From contig MEMB01000002.1 of the NCBI GenBank assembly GCA_001768735.1, forward strand, positions 337,573-401,572: a stretch of DNA of 64,000 nt, read 5' to 3'. Under the pieces are notes generated by a model, which was not told where the DNA came from, ran no database searches, and worked only from the letters and a program-made list of their open reading frames with translations. Positions 28,858 through 38,587 of this stretch are shown here, piece by piece. This DNA is from Alphaproteobacteria bacterium GWF2_58_20 (GTDB lineage: Bacteria; Pseudomonadota; Alphaproteobacteria; UBA1247). The first letter of the stretch is position 1. The number at the start of each line of letters is the position of its first letter. Position numbers and translations under genes: made by a program.

Positions 28858-31065
28858 ATGAAGGCCGTGTTCCGCATATTTCTTGCTGTTTTGGCCGGAG
28901 GCGTTGTTGGAGGATTGATGGCGCTGGTGATTCCTCCCCAGATTCTTGTTGCCAGAATGGTGGGGGCAGGAATGCATGCGGCAGGTTTTTCCAAGGGCAG
29001 GCTGGAATATCTGTCATGGCAGAATGGGGCGCTTGTGTTGCACGGCCTGCAACTGGATGGGACAAGCCGGGTTTCCCGCATCCGCCTGCCTGTTTCGCTT
29101 TCGTCCCTGGCCAAATTGCGTCTGGATTCCATTCAGGTGTCCGGCGCGCATCTGGAAATTTCGATGGATGAAAATGGAAAACTGCGTCTGCCGGGGCTGT
29201 CTCTGCGTTCCGGTGGCGGGTTTTCCCTGCCCTTCCTTCCGGTGGAAAAGATTGTTGCATCGGATGTGGACGTGGTGGTGAAAACACCTGCTGGCCTGGT
29301 GCGAAGCCTGGTTTCCGCAACGCTTGTCCCATCTTCAGGCCGGATGGACGCATTTGGAAGCGGTATCCTCAATCATGAGAATACCGGCATGCGTTTTTCC
29401 TTTTCGGGAAACCTTCGCCATGACGGTATGTTGCAGGTGCATGGCGATGGACGGGGAAATTTTTCAGGTTATGGCCTGGATGTGCCTGGCATGACATTCT
29501 CTGCCCGGCTGGAAAAGGCCATGAATGGTCCGGAATGGCAGCTTTTGGGAAAGCTCGCATGTCCGCAGGGAACGGCATTGGGACAAGCGTTTGAATCCTT
29601 TGGGCTGGAAGGGAATGGCGGGGCTTTGGGATATGCCATTTCCTCGAAAGTGCGTTTACCGATGATGGTACAGGATGTTTCCATGCATGCGGACATTGCG
29701 CCACATCTGCGGGATATGACCTTTGATCTTGAAATGAAAGGGAAAGTTTCCGGTCAGCTTTCAGGTCGGTTGCGCAAGAAGGAAACCGGTCAGGTTCTTG
29801 CGGGGAGTATGACGGGAAGCCTGCAAATGCCACAGGGGATTGTGCGGGCAAATGCGGATGATATGGATCTGAACCTTGGGGAGCGCACCTTTTCGGCAAA
29901 ATCCGTGCAGATGGAACTTCCGGAGATGAAGGGCGTTGCTTTCAGGGATGTCCGGGCAAGCCTTGCAGGGGACAAGGAGGGCGCAAAGGGAACATTTTCC
30001 ATGAGGGCTTTGCCGCCGCTTTGGAAACTTGATCTTCCAATCTCCGGGGAAGGGCGGACGGACTGGAAAACAGTCTCCCTTTCATTCCAGATTCCGGAGA
30101 CCGGGTTTTCAAGAGGGCGTACGCCCCATATGGGGGGGGAGGTTTCCGCAACGCTTTCCGGAAAGATCCAGGATCTCCGTGTCCGAGCCGATGGGGGGAA
30201 CCTTGTTGTGGCGAAGGGGCTGGAAATTGGAAGCATCTTGGGACGGGGCGCTTTTTCTGGCGGGGAAATCACGGCGGATCTGACGCGGGCCAGAAGCCGT
30301 ATTCCCAAGCTGGGCAATGTTGTCCTTTCAGGCCGGGCTTCGGCCACGGATGTTTCCAACATCCTCTTTTCCGGAGCGGTCGGGATGGAAGGTTCGAAGG
30401 CATTTTCGGCAGGGTTTTCTGGACAGGCGGATGCGCGGACGCAAGATGTTCAAGGTTCTGTTTCCGGCCTTGTCCTGCAAATGGGCCTCCTTTCTTTAAC
30501 TGATGGGCAGGCCAGCTTGCATTACGGCAAGGAAAGGTTTGCGGCAACAGATGTTTCGGCAAGGGCGTATGGGGGGGATGTCCGCCTTCAAGGCCTGGAA
30601 CTTGACATGGCGAAACCCGGCGCATCCGGGGAAATTGTCGTGTTGGGTCTGGATTTGTCGAGTTTTTTTGAAAAGCTTGGGATGAAAGGCCTTTCCGGTG
30701 AAGGGCGGGTCGATGCGCGCATGCCGTTCCGCTTTGAAAAGGATAGGCTATCGATTGAAAACGGACATGTGCAGGGGCAGGGGAATGGGATCATCCATTA
30801 TGTGCGGCAGGCGCAGGAAAATGACCCGCGCACAAAAGAAACATGGGAAATCCTGAAAAACCTTCATTATACAAACCTTTCCGGCGAAATGTCCGGAACG
30901 CTTGGGGGAGAGCAGTCGCTGCGGCTGAGGGTTGAGGGAAGTAATCCGCAGGTGTATGATGGACGTGCTGTTGAATGGAATCTGGATCTGTCGGGCGCGC
31001 TGGACGCCATGGTGTTTCAGGGCAAGGCTGCGGCAGACCTTATGCGGGGAGAAGTGAAGCCATGA
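28858..31065 (+). CDS. YdbH-like AsmA-superfamily protein (intermembrane lipid transport)
   Basis: N-terminal TM anchor, beta-rich repetitive body, dicarboxylate-transport-like C-terminal domain; followed by YnbE-like and YdbL-like genes. Alternative start 28819. Confidence 0.8.
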   Translation: MKAVFRIFLAVLAGGVVGGLMALVIPPQILVARMVGAGMHAAGFSKGRLEYLSWQNGALVLHGLQLDGTSRVSRIRLPVSLSSLAKLRLDSIQVSGAHLEISMDENGKLRLPGLSLRSGGGFSLPFLPVEKIVASDVDVVVKTPAGLVRSLVSATLVPSSGRMDAFGSGILNHENTGMRFSFSGNLRHDGMLQVHGDGRGNFSGYGLDVPGMTFSARLEKAMNGPEWQLLGKLACPQGTALGQAFESFGLEGNGGALGYAISSKVRLPMMVQDVSMHADIAPHLRDMTFDLEMKGKVSGQLSGRLRKKETGQVLAGSMTGSLQMPQGIVRANADDMDLNLGERTFSAKSVQMELPEMKGVAFRDVRASLAGDKEGAKGTFSMRALPPLWKLDLPISGEGRTDWKTVSLSFQIPETGFSRGRTPHMGGEVSATLSGKIQDLRVRADGGNLVVAKGLEIGSILGRGAFSGGEITADLTRARSRIPKLGNVVLSGRASATDVSNILFSGAVGMEGSKAFSAGFSGQADARTQDVQGSVSGLVLQMGLLSLTDGQASLHYGKERFAATDVSARAYGGDVRLQGLELDMAKPGASGEIVVLGLDLSSFFEKLGMKGLSGEGRVDARMPFRFEKDRLSIENGHVQGQGNGIIHYVRQAQENDPRTKETWEILKNLHYTNLSGEMSGTLGGEQSLRLRVEGSNPQVYDGRAVEWNLDLSGALDAMVFQGKAAADLMRGEVKP

Positions 31066-31277
31066 AAAGGATAAGGGTGGGGGCCGTTTTGCTCCTTGGT
31101 CTTGCGGGCTGTTCGCCCACCATCAAGGTGGAAGCGCCGGACAAGCCGATTGTCATCAACATGAATATCAGGATCGAGCAGGAAGTGCGCGTGAAGGTGG
31201 ATCGGGAGATCAGCGACATGATCATGTCGGACCCCACACTGTTTGGTATTCCTGTCGGGAAGGAAGGTGCGAAATGA
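31062..31277 (+). CDS. YnbE-like small lipoprotein
   Basis: MKRIRVGAVLLLGLAGCSPTIKVEAPDKPIVINMNIRIEQEVRVKVDREI; lipobox LAGC; ATGA overlap with the upstream gene. Confidence 0.88.
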   Translation: MKRIRVGAVLLLGLAGCSPTIKVEAPDKPIVINMNIRIEQEVRVKVDREISDMIMSDPTLFGIPVGKEGAK

Positions 31278-31642
31278 AACGAATGATGGCATTGGCCGGG
31301 GTTTTTCTTCTGCTGTCTGCGCCGGCCATGGCGCAGAACATGACGCCGCGTGGCTGGGATGGCCTTGATGACGCCAAGGTGCAGGGGCTTGTCGGGGAAC
31401 GCTATGATGGTTATGTTGCACCTGTGCGGGAGGATGTTCCGCAAGACATGCTGCCTTCCATTGAGAGCATCAACAATGAGCGGCTGGAACGCTATGAGGC
31501 GATTGCCGAGCGCAACCGGTTGGAGCTTCAGGCCGTGCAGGGGCTTGCTGGTGAAAAGCTGATCGAGATGACGCCGGAAGGCCAGTATGTCATGCCGCAG
31601 GAAGGCCAGTGGGTGCGGAAGAACAACAACAGTCATCCCTGA
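31274..31642 (+). CDS. YdbL-like periplasmic protein (DUF1318)
   Basis: Signal peptide; GLVGERYDGYVAPV...INNERLERYEAIAERN. Confidence 0.87.
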   Translation: MKRMMALAGVFLLLSAPAMAQNMTPRGWDGLDDAKVQGLVGERYDGYVAPVREDVPQDMLPSIESINNERLERYEAIAERNRLELQAVQGLAGEKLIEMTPEGQYVMPQEGQWVRKNNNSHP

Positions 31643-31643
31643 C

Positions 31644-32468
31644 ATGAAACGCCGCATAGGCATGGCCTTGGGCGGAGGTGGCGCGCGCGGGCTTGCCCAT
31701 ATTCCCCTTCTTGAGGTTCTGGACGAGATGGGTCTGCGTCCGTCCATCATGGCAGGGACCAGTATGGGGGCCATTGTCGCTGCGCTTTATGCTTCCGGCG
31801 TTTCCGCACGCGGAATGCGGGAGATGGTAGAAGAGTTCTTTGCCACCAGAGGGACGCCACTTGATCGCCTGAGAAATACGGATTGGCGGAAGGCGCTGGC
31901 GCTCATGGATATCAATTTCGGGCGTGGCGGCCTCATAAAGGGAGAAAAAATCCTCTCGTTTTTTTCCGGAAGGCTTGGCAACAAAAGGTTTTCCGATCTG
32001 GATATCCCGCTTTTTCTTGTAGCTACCGATTTCTGGCGTTGCGAAGAGACTGTTCTGCAGGACGGTGACCTTGCTCAGGCCGTGCGGGCAAGCATGGCGG
32101 TTCCTGGAGTGTTTGCCCCGGTGGAACAGGATGGTCGCGTGCTGGTGGATGGGGGACTTGTCAACCCCCTGCCTTATGAATTGGTGATGCCGTATTGTGA
32201 TATTTCGGTGGCTGTGGATGTGTCTTCATCCGGGCGGACAGGGAAAAGGCAATATGTCCCGGGAGTGCCGGAAACCATCAGCCTGTCTTTTGATACCATG
32301 CAGAAAGCGCTGACTTCACAAAAAATGAAGTTCGCAAGGCCGGATGTTTACCTTGCTCCGCAGATGCCGGGGATCGGTCTTCTGGATTTTCACAAGGCGA
32401 AGGAAGCGTTTGCTGCGGGGGATGCCCTGAAGGATGGTTTTCGCCGGGAGATGGAAAACCGCCTTTGA
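31644..32468 (+). CDS. Patatin-like phospholipase (RssA-type)
   Basis: GGGGARGLAHIPLLEVL, GTSMGAIVAALYA (GxSxG), VDGGLVNPLP (DGG). Confidence 0.92.
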   Translation: MKRRIGMALGGGGARGLAHIPLLEVLDEMGLRPSIMAGTSMGAIVAALYASGVSARGMREMVEEFFATRGTPLDRLRNTDWRKALALMDINFGRGGLIKGEKILSFFSGRLGNKRFSDLDIPLFLVATDFWRCEETVLQDGDLAQAVRASMAVPGVFAPVEQDGRVLVDGGLVNPLPYELVMPYCDISVAVDVSSSGRTGKRQYVPGVPETISLSFDTMQKALTSQKMKFARPDVYLAPQMPGIGLLDFHKAKEAFAAGDALKDGFRREMENRL

Positions 32469-32520
32469 CGCTCTTCTTGCGGGGGGGAACGATGGTTTAT
32501 CCCGTCTATCCGGGAACAAT

Positions 32521-32625
32521 CTATTGAGACATGATATCTAGACTTGGCTTGTTTAAACGCGCCAGCACGTCAAGCATGCTTTTGAACTCATGGTCGAAGG
32601 GTAAGTGGGCGTAGATGTTTTCCAT
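32521..32625 (-). CDS. Putative 34-aa small ORF downstream of metallopeptidase
   Basis: MENIYAHLPFDHEFKSMLDVLARLNKPSLDIMSQ*, starting 10 nt after the upstream stop; protein-like composition only. Confidence 0.3.
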   Translation of the reverse strand: MENIYAHLPFDHEFKSMLDVLARLNKPSLDIMSQ

Positions 32626-32635
32626 GAGGTTTTTA

Positions 32636-33571
32636 TTATAAAAGAGGTTTGATGTAGGGAGTAAGTTTTTGAACATTGTTCATGACAAGTTTGGCGGCGT
32701 TGATGGGAGCATAGATAGGAGCCAGGGTGCGGGAAATGTTGTAGCTGGCTGGGGGGAGGGAATATGTGGGGATGCAAAGATGATAAAGTGTTTCCTCAAG
32801 TCGCTCATGATTGGCTGTGCGGATTCCGCACCAGAATGGGTTTTCCCAGTCAAGTTCCGGCAGGAAACGCTTCAGGTTCCTGATGCCATGAAGCTCAAGA
32901 ATGCTGTTGTATTGATCGGGGTTTCGTTTTGGTGCGCGTCCCATAAGGAGAAGCGTTTTCCTAGGGAGCATTTCGCAAATATGGTTGACAAGACTTGTTT
33001 CATATATTTCCGCCAGCTGGTCGCTGAAAAACGCCTTGAACATGGCTGCGCGCGCCCTGTCACGGTTTTCCGTAGAGTCGCCTGAGGCAAGATGAAAATC
33101 CATGTTGAGGGAAAGGAGAGGGGTTGAAAAATAGGTTTTTGCCCACATGCCGGTAGAGTGCGTACTCATGTCCCATGAGGATTCGAGTTCGTGGACGCGG
33201 GTGGCAGCTTCTGCAATCCTTTCTCCAAGAATATAATCGGAGAAGGTCTGGTTTTTTGGGGAATTTTCGAGGCCAAGAAGTTTTTGTTCCACGTGGGAGC
33301 ATTCATGGATAAGAACTTTCGCCATGGAAGGGATGCTGATGCGGGAGTCGATCCGTATCATTTTTGAGTCATGGTTTACGGAGCCGAGGCAGGTGGACGG
33401 TACTTTTTGGAAAACAAGCGAGTATCCCGCACCGCCAGCTTGGCGGCAAAGCTCTGTTCCTTTTGGGGAATGGATAATTAGTTCAGAAAAGCCGATAACC
33501 CATGAGATTTCCTCTCGGGTCATGGAGAGCTTCCATTTGCCTATGGGGAGGTTGTAGCAGATGTTTTTCAT
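32636..33571 (-). CDS. Putative HExxH metallopeptidase, hypothetical
   Basis: MAKVLIHECSHVEQKLLG contains HECSH (HExxH) with downstream GERIAEAATRVHELESSW. No signal peptide; visibly more AT-rich than its neighbours. Confidence 0.65.
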   Translation of the reverse strand: MKNICYNLPIGKWKLSMTREEISWVIGFSELIIHSPKGTELCRQAGGAGYSLVFQKVPSTCLGSVNHDSKMIRIDSRISIPSMAKVLIHECSHVEQKLLGLENSPKNQTFSDYILGERIAEAATRVHELESSWDMSTHSTGMWAKTYFSTPLLSLNMDFHLASGDSTENRDRARAAMFKAFFSDQLAEIYETSLVNHICEMLPRKTLLLMGRAPKRNPDQYNSILELHGIRNLKRFLPELDWENPFWCGIRTANHERLEETLYHLCIPTYSLPPASYNISRTLAPIYAPINAAKLVMNNVQKLTPYIKPLL

Positions 33572-33646
33572 GGAGATTATTATGTCATGCCGTCTCCGGC
33601 CCAACCAATGCTGTTTTTAAAGGTCAGGGTTGCGCCGGGTGCATGG

Positions 33647-35833
33647 CTATTCGGAAGCTGTAGTGGTTGGGATATCGATTGTCGGGGTGCTGATTTCCCC
33701 CAGGTTTTTGAAGCCGAACTGGAAATAGACGGAGGTGTCTCCCGGGCTTCCCGGGCTGGTGGTGAGGTCGCGGTCGCCACGCATCAGGAAGGAGAAACAC
33801 TCATCCTTGTACAGGAAAGACATGCCGGCATTGAGCAGGCCGCCGCCGGACCCAAGGCGGGTTCTGGCATCAAATGCCCATGTCCATTGCGGCGCAATTT
33901 GGTTCGATGTGGAAAAACTGAGTTCCTGGCGATCTTCCCCAATGCCGGTGCCGGCGACTTCCCGGGTGTAGAGATAGCTTGCGGAAAGGCTGTGGATTTC
34001 ATCTCCGGCGTTCATGGCAATTTCATGCCGGCGGGAAGAGAGGTCTTCGCTGTCCAGCTGGAAGCGCCAGTCCAGATTGAAAGGGGTGGAAGGATAAATT
34101 TGCACTTGGCCGATGATATCGGAACGCTGGTTTTCAATCCCTGATCCCATGGGGAAGAGGCGTTCGTTGGTGAGGCGGTAACTCTGGCCAAGGAATATGT
34201 TCGAATAACCGCCGTTTTCACCATAAGCCCCAGCCCGCATGCCATAGGTAACGCGGGAGCCGCCCTCAATCCGGTCGCTGCCGGGGAAGCGGCTGGGGGT
34301 AAACAGGTTGGTTACGCTGAGTTCTGCGTCGCGGCTGTCTTCATTGGGAATACGCGCATCATTACCCATGCGGGGCGCAAGGGTCAGGGCAACAACCGGT
34401 TCGAGATGGGATGATGCTGTTCCATCTGTTCTGGCCAGGGGGAGGCTGCTTTCAACGTGAAGCTGCGGGAATAGCCGGCCCACAAAACGTTCTCGCGGGG
34501 CGCCTGCGGGATATTCCGCAGGATCGTAGTCATTGATCCAGAACACATCGCCGCGCAGGGATGCGCTGGTTTTGGTGGCGATGCCAAGATCGCTGGTGAA
34601 ATTCCTTTCCCATGAGGCAATTGCGCCCATGCGGGCCACGTCCTGGCCCCGGGTTCTGGACAGGCCTACCAAGTCGGCATCAAAGGCCATGCGGCCACCA
34701 AGGGCAGAGCCGGGGGCACCCAGCAGGGAAGCTTCCAGCATGGGAATGACATCAGGTTGCTGGGCGATGGTGCCGGGCCGAAGGTCATCAAAGGTCATGA
34801 CGTTTCCGGCAAGATAGCCGCGGCCAAAGAAGCCTTCGGCCCAGGCCTTGTTGGTGATGACATCGTCATCGGAATAGTCGTAGGTACGCAGGTAGGTTTT
34901 GTCGGTGGGTTTGGTGAAGGTGAAGCCGCCGCGCCAGGATTTTGTGAGGTCAAACTGCCCTTCCGCCGAGACGTGGCCGCGGATGCGGTTATGTTCGGTG
35001 ATACTGGCGTTGGAGTCATTCGGGCGGTCGCCCGTTGTCAGGCTTCCGGAAAGATGCATCTGGCCATGGTTGAAGCGTTCGCGGTATTCCGCGCCCACCA
35101 GCGGCCCATCATTCCCCGCCCAGGAAAGTTCAAAGGTCGTATCCTTGTTGGGGGCCAGGGCATGGTAATAATAGGTTCGCAACAGGAAACCCTGTTCACT
35201 GTTCCATCCGAATTTGGGGGCAAGGACACCGGAACGTTGCTTGACCGTAGAATCCGGATGGCTGAAATAGGGGATATAGGCCACGGTATATCCGGCCACA
35301 TCAAGACTGGCATTCTTGTAGGTAATGTCGTGGGTTATCTTGTTGTGTTCCAGTTCTTCCGCGCGGATCTGCCAGACGGGAGGTTTGTCCGGGTTGGATG
35401 TGCATACGGCGCAAGGGGAATAAACCGCCTTGCGCAGGCGGATGCTGCGGGGGCCATCGATTTCGCCGCGCCGTGCGGCCAGCTTGGCGCCATCGGCCAT
35501 GATGGCGCGCACTTCGCTGATGAAGCCGGAAGACATGTTGTCTTCAAGTTCCATGTGGTCGCCAAAAATCACTTCGCCGGATTCCTGGGTCAAGATCACG
35601 TTTCCGGAAGCGGTAACGGCCCCTGTCTTTTCATTGTAGGTCACGGAATCGGCGGAGAGAAAACGATCCCTATCCTGCATTTCCACATGACCTTCGGCAA
35701 GGGCGATGCCAATCTGGCGATCATAAGTCAGTGTATCGGCAACAAGATTGAGGGGCTGCGCATCCTCATCCGCGCCAAAAGCAATGCCCTGGGCGGAGAG
35801 GAAAAAGGCGATGGCGCAGCACGCCCGCCGCAT
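33647..35833 (-). CDS. lptD: LPS-assembly protein LptD (OstA/OMP)
   Basis: Signal peptide, OstA-like N-domain (LVADTLTYDRQIGIALAEGHVEM...VTASGNVILTQ), then CAVCTSNPDKPPVWQIRAEELEHN and a long beta-barrel. Confidence 0.93.
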   Translation of the reverse strand: MRRACCAIAFFLSAQGIAFGADEDAQPLNLVADTLTYDRQIGIALAEGHVEMQDRDRFLSADSVTYNEKTGAVTASGNVILTQESGEVIFGDHMELEDNMSSGFISEVRAIMADGAKLAARRGEIDGPRSIRLRKAVYSPCAVCTSNPDKPPVWQIRAEELEHNKITHDITYKNASLDVAGYTVAYIPYFSHPDSTVKQRSGVLAPKFGWNSEQGFLLRTYYYHALAPNKDTTFELSWAGNDGPLVGAEYRERFNHGQMHLSGSLTTGDRPNDSNASITEHNRIRGHVSAEGQFDLTKSWRGGFTFTKPTDKTYLRTYDYSDDDVITNKAWAEGFFGRGYLAGNVMTFDDLRPGTIAQQPDVIPMLEASLLGAPGSALGGRMAFDADLVGLSRTRGQDVARMGAIASWERNFTSDLGIATKTSASLRGDVFWINDYDPAEYPAGAPRERFVGRLFPQLHVESSLPLARTDGTASSHLEPVVALTLAPRMGNDARIPNEDSRDAELSVTNLFTPSRFPGSDRIEGGSRVTYGMRAGAYGENGGYSNIFLGQSYRLTNERLFPMGSGIENQRSDIIGQVQIYPSTPFNLDWRFQLDSEDLSSRRHEIAMNAGDEIHSLSASYLYTREVAGTGIGEDRQELSFSTSNQIAPQWTWAFDARTRLGSGGGLLNAGMSFLYKDECFSFLMRGDRDLTTSPGSPGDTSVYFQFGFKNLGEISTPTIDIPTTTASE

Positions 35834-37593
35834 CAGGCTTTGCGCGGATGGCGCAGAAAAGCGGGGATGTTGTCGCCAAATCCCTTGACCTTGGGGAAAT
35901 TGTCGTCCTCATCACGGCGGTGATGCCGTTCACCACGGTTGTCGCGGACTTCGCGGTCACTCCGGTTCTGGCTGTGATCACGGTTGCGATCGTTGCGATT
36001 GCGTCCCCCCCGGTCATCACGGTTGCCCCGGTTCTGGTCACGTCCAGCATCAGGCGTACGTCCATGGTTGTGGTCGCGTACGGGATGTTCCGGTTTTTCC
36101 TGGGAAGCGGGCTCCCGTGTGGGGGCTACGGTTTCGGCAGGTTTGGGTTGGGCATGTTCCCGGCGATCGTTTCCGCCATGGTGATGCCTGCGGGAATCGC
36201 GTTGCCGCTGTTGGGGATCACGTTCTTCCGGTTTCCTGTGCGCAGGAGCTGGGGGCGCTGGCTGGACGACAGGCGCTTCGGCAGAAGCCGGGGGCGGAAC
36301 GGGCGTGGTTGTTTCAGGGGGTGTATTGGTTTTTGGGGAAACTGCTCCGGTTTCTGGTGTCTTGTGCGGAGCGGGGGCGGGTTTCTGGCCGCGACTGCGT
36401 CCACTGCCACGCCGTCCATCACGGCGGTTGTCACGGAGGTCTGTGCTTTTGGCGTCTGCCGGATTTTGCGGCACGATGCCTTCCAGCGTTTTTTCCGGGA
36501 TGGGGTCACCAATCAGCGCTTCAATGGCATCAAGAAATTTCTTTTCCCCTGCGGTGGCCAGGGTAAAGGCCTTGCCCTTAAGGCCTGCGCGGCCCGTTCG
36601 GCCAATGCGATGGACATAATCCTCGGCATGGGTGGGGACATCGAAATTGAACACATGGGACAATCCCTTGATGTCAATGCCGCGGGCTGCCACATCGCTG
36701 CAAACAAGGAGGGTGATCTTGCCTTCCTTGAAGGCATCCAGCGTTTCCGTGCGGATGGACTGGTTGATGTCGCCATGCAGGCGGCCAACATTGAATCCAT
36801 GTTTCTGCAGGGAACGGTAAAGGATGTCTACATCGCGCTTGCGATTGCAGAAAATGAGGGCGCTGGAAATGGTTTCGCTGGCCATCAGTGTGCGCAGGGC
36901 ATCGCGCTTGCCAAGGCTTGCGGTCTTGATGATCGCCTGCTCCACGTTTTTGGCAGGGGATGCCGGGGGGGCCACATGAACCTCAAGTGGTTTGGTGAGG
37001 AATTTCTTGGCAAGATGGCGGATTTCCGGGGGCATGGTCGCCGAGAAAAGCAGGGTCTGCCGGTCGGGGCGGATCAGGGAGGCGATTTTTTCGACATCCG
37101 GGATGAAACCCATGTCCAGCATGCGGTCGCATTCGTCAAGAACGAGGATGCGCACGTCATTCATGAGGATGGCACCACGTTCATAAAGATCAAGCAGGCG
37201 GCCCGGTGTGGCAATGAGGACATCAACGCCGCGGTTCAGCTTGGCAAGCTGGTCATCGGCCGAGACGCCGCCAACCAGCAGGGCGGTGGAAAGCTTGTGG
37301 TACTTGCTGTATTTGGTAAAACTTTCCTCAACTTGGGCGGCCAGTTCGCGGGTTGGCTCAAGGATGAGGGAACGCGGCATGCGCGCCTTGGCCCGGCCAG
37401 CGGCCAGACGGTCAATCAGGGGAAGGGTGAATCCAGCGGTTTTTCCTGTGCCCGTCTGTGCGCAGGCGACGAGATCGTGCCCGGCAAGAACAAGGGGAAT
37501 GGCCTGCTGCTGGATGGGGGTTGGGTTTTCATAACCTGCGTCGCTTACTGCGCGCAGGACGCTGGCGCTCAGGCCAAGGTCCAAAAATGTCAT
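35833..37593 (-). CDS. DEAD-box ATP-dependent RNA helicase (RhlE-like) with long basic disordered tail
   Basis: MTFLDLGLSASVLRAVSDAGYENPTPIQQQAIP, AQTGTGKTAGFTLPL, VLDECDRMLDMGF, SAT, HRIGRTGRAG; tail rich in R/N/D/H/P. Confidence 0.93.
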   Translation of the reverse strand: MTFLDLGLSASVLRAVSDAGYENPTPIQQQAIPLVLAGHDLVACAQTGTGKTAGFTLPLIDRLAAGRAKARMPRSLILEPTRELAAQVEESFTKYSKYHKLSTALLVGGVSADDQLAKLNRGVDVLIATPGRLLDLYERGAILMNDVRILVLDECDRMLDMGFIPDVEKIASLIRPDRQTLLFSATMPPEIRHLAKKFLTKPLEVHVAPPASPAKNVEQAIIKTASLGKRDALRTLMASETISSALIFCNRKRDVDILYRSLQKHGFNVGRLHGDINQSIRTETLDAFKEGKITLLVCSDVAARGIDIKGLSHVFNFDVPTHAEDYVHRIGRTGRAGLKGKAFTLATAGEKKFLDAIEALIGDPIPEKTLEGIVPQNPADAKSTDLRDNRRDGRRGSGRSRGQKPAPAPHKTPETGAVSPKTNTPPETTTPVPPPASAEAPVVQPAPPAPAHRKPEERDPQQRQRDSRRHHHGGNDRREHAQPKPAETVAPTREPASQEKPEHPVRDHNHGRTPDAGRDQNRGNRDDRGGRNRNDRNRDHSQNRSDREVRDNRGERHHRRDEDDNFPKVKGFGDNIPAFLRHPRKA

Positions 37594-37612
37594 TCGTTTT
37601 TTACAATCTGTT

Positions 37613-38218
37613 TCAGTGGTTGAGTTTGCCGAAGTCAGGTTCTTCTCCTGAAGCGCCGCCGGAAGCGCAATTCGCAACCGGGCGTGGGAACAGGATATAA
37701 GCCGTATCGGAGATGAGGAGCCCAAAGGTTTCGTCAAGGGGAGAACTGATGTCTTCCCGAGCGGAACTGGTGACAGACAGGGGCTTGTCGCCGCGGCAGA
37801 AGGCTGCCTGGATGGAAACAAGGCTGGTTGTCCCTGGGGCCATGGTTTTTGTGTTGCTTTCGTTTGCAAGGCACAGTTCACGCGGGCTCATGGCGTGATC
37901 TGGATTGAAAACCATGACGACGGAGTAGGGGAGCCGATGGCTGGGGCCCGGGTTGGCTGTAAAATGCCCCTTGGGACCCTGGTTTTTACCCCATATCCAT
38001 GTTTCGATGATGCGGGTAAAGGATTTTTTGGTTTCTGGTGCGGTGAAGGGATAGCCAATGACAGCAAGGCGGATGTCCCTGCGGTTTGCGACATAATCAA
38101 ACTCGCCATACTGGTAGTCTTCAGCCAGGCCGGCATGATGGAAGCGCGGGGGCTGCTGGGCACAACCGGAAAGGGTTGTGGCAAGAAGGGAAAGGGCGAA
38201 TATCCTGAATGAACGCAT
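37613..38218 (-). CDS. Hypothetical lipoprotein
   Basis: Lipobox MRSFRIFALSLLATTLSGCAQQ; 201 aa. Confidence 0.7.
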   Translation of the reverse strand: MRSFRIFALSLLATTLSGCAQQPPRFHHAGLAEDYQYGEFDYVANRRDIRLAVIGYPFTAPETKKSFTRIIETWIWGKNQGPKGHFTANPGPSHRLPYSVVMVFNPDHAMSPRELCLANESNTKTMAPGTTSLVSIQAAFCRGDKPLSVTSSAREDISSPLDETFGLLISDTAYILFPRPVANCASGGASGEEPDFGKLNH

Positions 38219-38400
38219 ACGTCTTCATCTCCGAAAACAGGGAAAGCTTGTGCCTGTTTACTCCAAGAGAGCGTGCAAGGCAAACAGATTTAGCAATGGG
38301 ATACGGGAACGTGGGGGATTTTCCGCCTCTTTTGGGCGCGCGCACCGAAAAGCAAGGGAAAAGGCCACGGGAATTTTCCACGGTCTTCGTGGGGATCTTG

Positions 38401-38568
38401 GAGCCTTTAGAGCCTTGAGCGTTCCTCTTGCCTCCCCTCCGTTGCCTTGCGACGGCCATTTGCCGTGCTTTCGGCCTTTGGAGGATGCCCGCATAGCCCG
38501 TGCGGGCCGGCGTCTTGCGGCGGACGCGGCTCAAGATCAACAGGTCTTGTTCCATCCAAACGTTAAAG
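38401..38568. repeat. Palindromic MITE-like repeat, copy B (longer interior)
   Basis: GAGCCTTTAGAGCCTTGAGCGTTCCTCTTG ... CGGCGGACGCGGCTCAAGATCAACAGGTCTTGTTCCATCCAAACGTTAAAGGCGCT; ends match copy A. Confidence 0.72.
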
Positions 38569-38587
38569 GCGCTGTTTTTTTGGGGAA

